In this document: positions 15,964 to 21,522 of the stretch, one piece after another
Numbering within the stretch: position 1 is the first letter of the stretch
Layout of the letters: each line of letters starts with the position of its first letter
NCBI GenBank assembly: GCA_959601045.1
Contig: CAUGNZ010000031.1
Location: 1 to 21,522 of the forward strand
Direction: 5' to 3'
From: an uncultured Collinsella sp.
Lineage (GTDB): Bacteria > Actinomycetota > Coriobacteriia > Coriobacteriales > Coriobacteriaceae
Length of the DNA: 21,522 bases
The notes under the pieces: model-generated
What the model was told of the DNA's origin: nothing
What the model saw: the letters and a program-made list of their open reading frames with translations, nothing else
Database searches by the model: none
Program-made: the position numbers and the translations under genes

Positions 15964-15985
15964 GGGGGCAAGTCTAGGTGCTCCC
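15964..15985 (+). other. Hairpin just upstream of the binding-protein ribosome site
   Basis: GGGGGCA (15964-15970) pairs with TGCTCCC (15979-15985) with one G-U and an 8-nt loop. It ends 20 nt before AGGAG and lacks a T tract; it may stabilise the 5' end of the abundant mRNA. Confidence 0.4.
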
Positions 15986-16015
15986 GGGTAAGATTCTCTA
16001 TTGATAGGAGAAGAC

Positions 16016-17629
16016 ATGGCCATCATCAACAAGGGTATGTCCAGGCGTTCGTTCCTCGGCCTCACCGGCAGCGTCGCTGCTGTCGCCGGCCTTGGTCTCA
16101 CCGGCTGCGGTGGCAGCTCTAGCGACGAGGGTTCCGCTTCCGGTTCCGCCGATTCCGCCAACCGTGGCGGCGGCGTGATCACCGCTGGTTCCGCATACGC
16201 TCCGTCCAGCTTCGACCCCGCCAGCACCGGCTCCGCTGTGGGCCTGGGTGCTAACTGGCACGTCATCGAGGGCCTCTACGGTATCGATTACCACGACTAC
16301 AGCACCTTCAACGAGCTCGCCACCGACGATCCCAAGTCCGTGGACGACACCACCTTCGAGGTCACCATCCGCAAGGGCGCTAAGTTCTCCGATGGCACCG
16401 AGGTCACTGCTGACGACGTCGTCGCTTCCTACACCGCTTGCGCCGCTTCTGCTACGTATGCTCCGTTCTTCCAGCCCTTCGAGTCCATCGAGGCCAAGGA
16501 CGCCAGCACCGTGACGGTCAAGACCAAGGTCCCCAACTTCTCCCTGCTCAAGGATCGTCTGGCCATCATCCGCGTTACCCCGGCCACCCAGGCCGAGGAG
16601 GATCGCGCCAAGCAGCCGATCGGTTCCGGCCCCTGGATGTACGACTCCATCTCCGATACCGAGATCACCCTGGTTCCCAACCCCGAGTACAACGGTGAGT
16701 ATGCTGCCGAGGACGAGAAGATCCAGTACAGCATCCTGACCGACCCCACCGCTCGCGTTACCGCTCAGCAGGAGGGCTCCACGCTCGTTATGGAGCTCGT
16801 CACCGCTGACGCCGTCGACCAGCTCGAGAGCGCCGGCTGCAAGATCGACAACGTCCAGGGCTTCGGCACCCGCTTCGTCATGTTCAACGTCGCCAAGGAG
16901 CCTTGGAACAACGTCAAGGTCCGTCAGGCCGTCATGTACGCGCTCGACACCGAGAAGATGATCAGCAACACCTTCGCCGGCCTTGCCACCGCCGCCAGCT
17001 GCTACCTGCCCAAGAGCTTCACCAACTATCATGAGGCTTCCACGGTGTACAAGACCGACGCCAAGAAGGCCAAGAAGCTCATCGAGGAGTCCGGCATCAC
17101 CCCGGGCGCCATCACCCTGCGCACTACCGACAACGAGCAGATCAAGGGCATGGCCGCTCAGGTCAAGAACGACCTCGACGCTCTCGGCTTCGATGTGACC
17201 ATCCAGACCGATACTTCGGCGGCCACCTACGCTGCCATCGACGGCGGCGAGGCCTACGATATCCTTCTCGCTCCTGGCGATCCGTCCTGCTTCGGCGCTG
17301 ACCCCGACCTGCTGCTCAACTGGTGGTACGGCGACAACGTCTGGATGCAGACCCGTTGCCCGTGGAAGGAGTCCGAGGAGTGGGCGAAGCTCCACGGTCT
17401 CATGGACGAGGCTCTTGCCGCCGAGGGCGACGAGCAGCAGAAGAAGTGGAACGAGTGCTTCGACATCATCGCTGACAACGCCGTTCTGTACCCCGTTGTC
17501 CACGTTAAGACCGTCTCCGCTTCCTGGGACGATCCGTCCACCGCGCCCAACGGCGAGGCTCTCGATGGCTTCAAGGGCATCGGCACGACGAGCATGTCCT
17601 TCAGGGGCGTCGCGACCGTCAAGGCCTAA
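16016..17629 (+). CDS. Peptide-type ABC transporter substrate-binding lipoprotein (SBP family 5)
   Basis: 537 residues. The extracellular receptor of an oligopeptide/dipeptide-class importer. The signal peptide combines a twin-arginine motif, SRRSFLG (9-15), with a lipobox LTGC (Cys31), followed by a Gly/Ser linker, so it is probably exported folded by Tat and lipid-anchored. The SBP_bac_5 motif is clear at FEVTIRKGAKFSDGTEVTAD (114-133). ATG at 16016 is chosen for AGGAG six bases upstream; a TTG at 16001 lies ahead of that ribosome site. Codon choice is strongly biased (ACC, GTC, CTC, AAG, GAG), as in abundant proteins. A strong hairpin follows 61 nt after the stop, before the permease gene. 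Ligand is not readable; peptides are the default, but nickel, glycans or opines occur in this family. Confidence 0.93.
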   Translation: MAIINKGMSRRSFLGLTGSVAAVAGLGLTGCGGSSSDEGSASGSADSANRGGGVITAGSAYAPSSFDPASTGSAVGLGANWHVIEGLYGIDYHDYSTFNELATDDPKSVDDTTFEVTIRKGAKFSDGTEVTADDVVASYTACAASATYAPFFQPFESIEAKDASTVTVKTKVPNFSLLKDRLAIIRVTPATQAEEDRAKQPIGSGPWMYDSISDTEITLVPNPEYNGEYAAEDEKIQYSILTDPTARVTAQQEGSTLVMELVTADAVDQLESAGCKIDNVQGFGTRFVMFNVAKEPWNNVKVRQAVMYALDTEKMISNTFAGLATAASCYLPKSFTNYHEASTVYKTDAKKAKKLIEESGITPGAITLRTTDNEQIKGMAAQVKNDLDALGFDVTIQTDTSAATYAAIDGGEAYDILLAPGDPSCFGADPDLLLNWWYGDNVWMQTRCPWKESEEWAKLHGLMDEALAAEGDEQQKKWNECFDIIADNAVLYPVVHVKTVSASWDDPSTAPNGEALDGFKGIGTTSMSFRGVATVKA

Positions 17630-17690
17630 GACTCGCTTGAGTCATATGTGGGGCGTCGGTCGTAAGGCAACGTCCTCATAGTTGAAACAA

Positions 17691-17722
17691 AGACCCGGGC
17701 GACCTCGACGTCGCTCGGGTCT
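17691..17722 (+). terminator. Strong intercistronic hairpin after the binding-protein gene
   Basis: A 13-bp stem (AGACCCGGGCGAC 17691-17703, GTCGCTCGGGTCT 17710-17722, one G-U) has a 6-nt loop and is followed by TGTAATG, a poor T tract. It is best read as a partial terminator or 3'-end stabiliser that leaves the binding-protein message more abundant than the permease/ATPase message. Confidence 0.7.
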
Positions 17723-17749
17723 TGTAATGAGTATCCATACTCATATACC
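17722..17749 (+). promoter_or_regulatory. Candidate internal promoter with palindromic operator
   Basis: TTGTAA (17722-17727) and TATACC (17744-17749) are 16 bp apart, each four of six to consensus. The 18-bp palindrome ATGAGTAT-CC-ATACTCAT (17727-17744) fills the spacer exactly, the position of an operator. It would allow the permease and ATPase genes to be controlled separately from the binding protein. Confidence 0.4.
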
Positions 17750-17784
17750 AGTTGGTCCTACCGACAAAAGAAAGGGGAGAGAAC

Positions 17785-18741
17785 GTGAACAACTTTCTAC
17801 GTTTGATTGGAAGGCGTCTCGTGGCGCTGCCGATCATGGCATTGGGCGTCACCGTCCTGGTGTTCTTCCTTATGTCGTTCTCCAAGACCGACCCCGCCTA
17901 TACGGCGTTGGGTGACGGTGCCTCGCCCGAGGCGGTTGCCGAGTACCATGAGAAGTATGGTCTGGACGACCCCTGGCCCGTGCGCTACGTGCGCTACATG
18001 GGCGATCTGATCCATGGCGACATGGGCACCTATGGTGCTGCTCGCAACTCCGTTGCCAAGCGCATCTCCACGGCCCTGCCCGTCACGATGCAGCTGACCT
18101 TTATCGGTCTTGCCATCGGCGCGGTCGTCTCGTTTTTGCTCGGCGTCATCGCGGCACTGTATCGCGATAAATGGCCGGACCAAGTGATCCGCGTCTTTTC
18201 CATTGCCGGCCTGGCAACCCCGTCGTTCTGGCTTGCCGTCCTGTTGATTCTGCTGTTCTCTTCCTACCTTAAGGTGCTCCCGGCATCGGGTGCTCTGCCT
18301 CACTTCACCACGAATCCGGCTGGTTATCTGGGACGCATGATCATGCCCGCCATCGCCTTGGCATTTCCGCTGACGGGTCAGATGACTCGTATCGTGCGTA
18401 CGGCCATGGTCGAGGAGCTCGATAAGGACTATGTCCGTATGGCTCGCGGCGCCGGCGTTCCCGAGAAGGTCGTTGTCGGCATCAACGTTTTGCGCAACGC
18501 GCTGATCACCCCGGTCACCACCCTCGGTCTTAAGATCGGCTACCTTATGGGCGGCGCCGTCGTCATCGAGGTCATCTTCAACCTCCCCGGCATGGGTACT
18601 GCGATTCTGCAGGGCGTTCAGGGCAACGAGGCGAACCTGGTTCAGGGCGTCGTCATCGTCGTTGCTCTTGCCTTCATCATCATCAACATCGTGGTTGACA
18701 TGCTCTACCTGCTCATCAACCCGCGCATCAGGACGGTGTAG
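17785..18741 (+). CDS. Peptide ABC transporter permease, DppB/OppB type
   Basis: 318 residues with about six membrane helices (first at about 12-30), the first of two channel-forming subunits of the importer. The N-terminal segment ends in WPVRYVRYMGDLIHGDMG (64-81), and the cytosolic EAA loop, which docks on the ATPase, is at about 209-239 (VEELDKDYVRMARGAGVPEK). Both are typical of DppB. The start is GTG at 17785 with AGGGGAG at 17773-17779; an upstream ATG in the same frame at 17752 places the ribosome site inside the gene and is rejected. The next gene begins 3 nt after the stop, so the permease and the fused permease/ATPase are made together. Confidence 0.93.
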   Translation: MNNFLRLIGRRLVALPIMALGVTVLVFFLMSFSKTDPAYTALGDGASPEAVAEYHEKYGLDDPWPVRYVRYMGDLIHGDMGTYGAARNSVAKRISTALPVTMQLTFIGLAIGAVVSFLLGVIAALYRDKWPDQVIRVFSIAGLATPSFWLAVLLILLFSSYLKVLPASGALPHFTTNPAGYLGRMIMPAIALAFPLTGQMTRIVRTAMVEELDKDYVRMARGAGVPEKVVVGINVLRNALITPVTTLGLKIGYLMGGAVVIEVIFNLPGMGTAILQGVQGNEANLVQGVVIVVALAFIIINIVVDMLYLLINPRIRTV

Positions 18742-18744
18742 ATT

Positions 18745-20760
18745 ATGGTAAAGATTCGAGAGAAGCAAACCGAGCAGCTCGAGAAAGCTGCCTCCAAGGG
18801 GCTCAAGCTCGGTGGCTGGAAGAAGATGACGCTGTCTTCTAAGATTGCCGCCGTCGTGCTGGCGCTGGTCGCCCTTACTGCGATTCTTGCTCCCTTGCTC
18901 GCCCCCTATAGCCCGGTCGAGATTTTCACTGCTCGCCAGGCTCCCGGCAATGGATTTATCTTCGGCACCGACGATAAGGGTCGCGACATCCTGTCGCGTA
19001 TGCTTTACGGTGGCCGTTACTCGCTGATCATCGGCTTTGGTGCTACCGCCATGGCTCTGGTCTGCGGCTCGGTCGTGGGCGCCCTCGCGGCGGTTTCGCG
19101 CAAGTCCGTTTCCGAGGCGATCATGCGCATCCTGGACATCATCATGTCCATCCCGGGCATCGCCCTCGCGGCCGTCTTCGTCTCCATCCTGGGCAACTCC
19201 GTGCCGTCGATCATCTTCGCCATCGGCTTTATGTACACTCCGCAGATTGCCCGTATCGTGCGCGCCAACATCGTGTCCGAGTACGGCGAGGACTATGTCC
19301 GCGCGGTCATCGTGTCCGGTGCCAAGGCTCCGTGGATTTTGATTAAGCATGTTCTGCGTAACTGCATCGCCCCGATCATGGTCTTCACCGTTACCCTGGT
19401 CGCCGACGCCATCATCTTCGAGGCCTCGCTGACCTTCATCGGTGCTGGTATTCAGGAGCCTACCGCTACCTGGGGCAACATCCTCGCCGACGCTCGCGGT
19501 GGCGTGCTTGCCGGCCGTTGGTGGCAGGCACTGTTCCCGGGCCTGGCCATCATGATCACCTGCCTGGCGCTCAACATCCTGTCCGAGGGCATTACCGACG
19601 CTATGGCTGCCGCCCCCTCCGCCGCCCTGGATCCGACCGACTCCTCCAAGCGCCGCGAGGCCGACCTGCTGGTCTCCGACCCCGTTCGCGCCTACAAGGA
19701 GCAGGCTCAGTCCCTGTCCGCCCGTCTTGGCGCTCTGCGTGATGTCGAACTCAAGCGTAACGACCGCCATGTGCCCGATGAGTCCGTTGAACCGATTCTT
19801 TCGGTCCGCGATTTCTGCATCCAGTTTGAGCACCACGGTGACATCAACGTCGTCGATCATGTCAACTTTGATGTCCGTCCTGGCCAGACCATGGGCCTGG
19901 TCGGTGAGTCCGGCTGCGGTAAGTCCATCACCACGCTGGCCATCATGGGTCTGACCGATGATGACGAGCACCTTTCCGGTGAGGTTCTCTGGGAGGGTCG
20001 CGACCTGCTCAAGATGAGCAAGAAAGAGTGGTTCGGCCTGCGCGGTACCGATATCGCCATGGTCTATCAGGACGCCCTGTCCTCGCTCAACCCCTCCATG
20101 CTCATCTCCGCTCAGATGAAGCAGCTCACCAAGCGCGGCGGCACCCGCAGCGCCGAGGAACTCCTGGAGCTCGTGGGTCTCGATCCCAAGCGTACGCTCG
20201 AGAGCTATCCGCATGAGCTTTCCGGTGGTCAGCGTCAGCGTGTCCTGATCGCTATGGCCCTTACCCGCGACCCCAAGCTGGTTATCTGCGACGAGCCCAC
20301 GACCGCTCTGGACGTTACCGTCCAGAAGCAGGTCATCAAGCTGCTCAACGATCTTCAGGCCAAGCTCGGCTTTGCCATGATCTTCGTTTCGCACGACCTG
20401 GCACTGGTCGCCGAGGTCGCTCATAACATCACGGTTATGTACGCCGGCCAGGTTATCGAGCAGGCGCCCACCAAGGAGCTGCTCACCAACCCGATTCACG
20501 AGTACACCCGCGGCCTTCTGGGTTCCGTCCTGTCCATCGAGAGCGGTTCGGGCCGCCTGCACCAGGTGCCCGGCGCCGTTCCGAGCCCGCGCGATTTCCC
20601 CAAGGGCGATCGCTTCGCGCCCCGCTCGAGCCATCCGCGTATTGGCCTGGACACCCGTCCGGTCTTCAAGCGCGTGCCCGGCACCGAGCACTTCTATTCC
20701 GAGCTCCCCGACGAGGTGCTCAAGGCAAATGGTTTGACCCCTCACGCGGAGGTGATGTAG
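18745..20760 (+). CDS. Fused peptide ABC transporter permease-ATPase (DppC-DppD)
   Basis: 671 residues in one uninterrupted frame. Residues 1-288 are a DppC-type permease with a first membrane helix at about 33-53, the FGTDDKGRDILSRMLYGGR motif (73-91) and an EAA loop at about 179-206. A charged linker (about 289-348) leads to a DppD-type ATPase: Walker A GESGCGKS (387-394), Q-loop Gln442, signature LSGGQ (492-496), Walker B VICDEP (513-518), switch His550, and the C-terminal peptide-importer extension with NPIHEYTRGLLGS. All catalytic residues are present. Such fusions are known in actinobacteria and some Firmicutes, where they fix the pairing of one ATPase with one permease. The weak ribosome site AGGA lies in the end of the preceding gene. 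Confidence 0.93.
   Translation: MVKIREKQTEQLEKAASKGLKLGGWKKMTLSSKIAAVVLALVALTAILAPLLAPYSPVEIFTARQAPGNGFIFGTDDKGRDILSRMLYGGRYSLIIGFGATAMALVCGSVVGALAAVSRKSVSEAIMRILDIIMSIPGIALAAVFVSILGNSVPSIIFAIGFMYTPQIARIVRANIVSEYGEDYVRAVIVSGAKAPWILIKHVLRNCIAPIMVFTVTLVADAIIFEASLTFIGAGIQEPTATWGNILADARGGVLAGRWWQALFPGLAIMITCLALNILSEGITDAMAAAPSAALDPTDSSKRREADLLVSDPVRAYKEQAQSLSARLGALRDVELKRNDRHVPDESVEPILSVRDFCIQFEHHGDINVVDHVNFDVRPGQTMGLVGESGCGKSITTLAIMGLTDDDEHLSGEVLWEGRDLLKMSKKEWFGLRGTDIAMVYQDALSSLNPSMLISAQMKQLTKRGGTRSAEELLELVGLDPKRTLESYPHELSGGQRQRVLIAMALTRDPKLVICDEPTTALDVTVQKQVIKLLNDLQAKLGFAMIFVSHDLALVAEVAHNITVMYAGQVIEQAPTKELLTNPIHEYTRGLLGSVLSIESGSGRLHQVPGAVPSPRDFPKGDRFAPRSSHPRIGLDTRPVFKRVPGTEHFYSELPDEVLKANGLTPHAEVM
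20748..20756 (+). promoter_or_regulatory. Full-length Shine-Dalgarno for the second ATPase gene
   Basis: GGAGGTGAT is fully complementary to the 16S rRNA 3' end and sits inside the last codons of the fusion gene. The stop and the next ATG (20761) are adjacent. Such a perfect site should give strong, coupled translation of the second ATPase. Confidence 0.8.
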
Positions 20761-21522
20761 ATGAGCGAGACCGCAGTCAACGGCGTCGAGCCGATCATCT
20801 TCCTTGATGACGTCCACGTCACCTTTAGGACCCGTACCGGCTCGATTCTGCACCCCAACCTGGTTCACGCCGTCCAGGGTGTAACGATTAAGCTCATGCC
20901 CGGACAGACCATCGGCATCGTCGGTGAGTCCGGTTGCGGCAAGTCCACCACCGCCAACGTCATGTGCGGCCTGCAGGCCCCCACGAGCGGCAAGGTCTAC
21001 TTTAAGGGCAAGGACGTTACCAAGCGTACCGCCGAGGACCGTCGCCACATGGGTCGCGTCATCTCGGTCGTGTTCCAAAACCCGGCCACGGCGCTCAACC
21101 CCCGCATGGTCGTTCGCGAGCAACTGCTCGACCCCATGCGCGTCCACAACCTGGGCACCGAGGCAGAGCAGGAGAAGCGCGTCAAGGAGCTCCTGGAGCT
21201 CACCGGTCTGCCCAGCTCCGCCGCCGAGGTTCTTCCCGGCCAGCTTTCGGGCGGCCAGCGCCAGCGCGTCGCAATTGCCCGTGCCCTGTCGCTGAACCCC
21301 GATGCCATCATCGCCGACGAGCCCACCTCGGCTCTGGACGTTTCGGTCCGTGCGCAGATTCTGAACCTGCTGACCGACCTTAAGAAGGAGCTCGGCCTGG
21401 CCATGGTGTTCATCAGCCATGACATCCAGACGGTCCGCTATATCTCTGACGACATCATCGTTATGAATGGCGGCAAGATCGTCGAGCATGGCGAGGCCAA
21501 GCAGGTCTTCCAGCACCCTCAG
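20761..21522 (+). CDS. Peptide ABC transporter ATP-binding protein, DppF/OppF type (partial)
   Basis: 254 codons are present and the frame is open at the window end; a full protein would be about 270-330 residues. It is the second ATPase of the importer, expected to pair with the ATPase half of the preceding fusion. Walker A GESGCGKS (55-62), Q-loop Gln106, signature LSGGQ (162-166), DEPTSALD (186-193) and switch His220 are all present; the visible end (FQHPQ) is where the family continues into its C-terminal extension. The ATG abuts the upstream stop and has a perfect ribosome site. Codon bias matches the other importer genes, supporting one highly expressed unit. Confidence 0.95.
   Translation, partial: MSETAVNGVEPIIFLDDVHVTFRTRTGSILHPNLVHAVQGVTIKLMPGQTIGIVGESGCGKSTTANVMCGLQAPTSGKVYFKGKDVTKRTAEDRRHMGRVISVVFQNPATALNPRMVVREQLLDPMRVHNLGTEAEQEKRVKELLELTGLPSSAAEVLPGQLSGGQRQRVAIARALSLNPDAIIADEPTSALDVSVRAQILNLLTDLKKELGLAMVFISHDIQTVRYISDDIIVMNGGKIVEHGEAKQVFQHPQ

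Larger units (their letters stand above)
15651..16015 (+). other. Gene-free 365-nt leader upstream of the ABC importer
   Basis: No plausible coding frame: the short frames on both strands lack ribosome sites and clash with the repeats. It holds a weak terminator-like hairpin for uvrC, two candidate promoters, several inverted repeats (listed separately, plus CAACCC/GGGTTG at 15769-15774 and 15786-15791 and CGGTCG/CGACCG at 15895-15907) and the binding-protein ribosome site AGGAG (16006-16010). No T-box sequence (AGGGTGG...) or tRNA-like fold is present. Confidence 0.7.

Noticed and set aside
15651..16015. T-box or other known riboswitch before the importer
   Set aside because: No T-box sequence (AGGGTGGNACCGCG) and no terminator/antiterminator pair; no class could be matched by eye.
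15998..17503. A 501-codon minus-strand frame opposite the binding-protein gene
   Set aside because: Same codon-bias artefact; Gly/Val/Leu-rich with no motif, opposite a solid lipoprotein gene.
18745..20760. Possibility that the DppC-DppD fusion is a frameshift or assembly artefact
   Set aside because: The frame is continuous with good codon use through the linker, and such fusions are known in this transporter class.
17797..21516. A 1239-codon open frame on the minus strand across the permease and ATPase genes
   Set aside because: It is antisense to three genes with clear domain motifs, has low-complexity Asp/Gly/Arg/His composition and no recognisable motif. Its openness follows from avoidance of TTA, CTA and TCA in the true frames.

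Overview
The window reads as a housekeeping stretch of an actinobacterial chromosome. It most resembles Collinsella or a close relative in the Coriobacteriia. That placement is inferred from moderately high G+C, GTG as well as ATG starts, the actinobacterial order coaE / (lytic transglycosylase) / uvrB, and the general look of the proteins; no database was searched. I see no phage, transposon, CRISPR, tRNA or rRNA.

Layout. (1) 1-100: the tail of an upstream gene (rpsA by synteny, not proven), then a very strong terminator. (2) 228-3735, + strand: coaE, a membrane-anchored lytic transglycosylase overlapping it by 8 nt, and uvrB. (3) 3740-3773: a hairpin between convergent genes. (4) 7623-3801, - strand: an Mrp-type Fe-S/P-loop ATPase, an HI0933/BaiN-like flavoprotein abutting it with no gap, and a COG2509-type FAD dehydrogenase. 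(5) 7624-7882: a divergent promoter region with a LexA/SOS-like box on the uvrA side. (6) 7883-15650, + strand: uvrA, then the tight cluster ybaK - murJ - uvrC. (7) 15651-16015: a 365-nt gene-free leader rich in nested inverted repeats. (8) 16016-21522 (running off the end), + strand: a complete peptide-type ABC importer made of a Tat-type lipoprotein binding protein, a DppB-like permease, a DppC-DppD permease/ATPase fusion, and a partial DppF-like ATPase.

How the genes work together. All three nucleotide-excision-repair subunits (UvrA damage sensor, UvrB damage verifier, UvrC dual nuclease) lie within about 14 kb, in three transcription units. uvrC is tied to the peptidoglycan gene murJ and a tRNA-editing gene. 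The ABC genes form one importer; a strong hairpin after the binding-protein gene probably keeps that protein in excess over the membrane parts.

Most interesting points: MurJ carries a roughly 250-residue acidic N-terminal extension with three DETAVF-type repeats that look like phospho-threonine/FHA docking motifs. UvrC has lost one of the four conserved cysteines of its Fe-S cluster motif and gained a cysteine-bearing insertion beside it. The ABC operon has a structured leader, and a perfect palindrome fills the spacer of a candidate internal promoter. None amounts to a proven new system; the MurJ extension and the UvrC change are the best leads.
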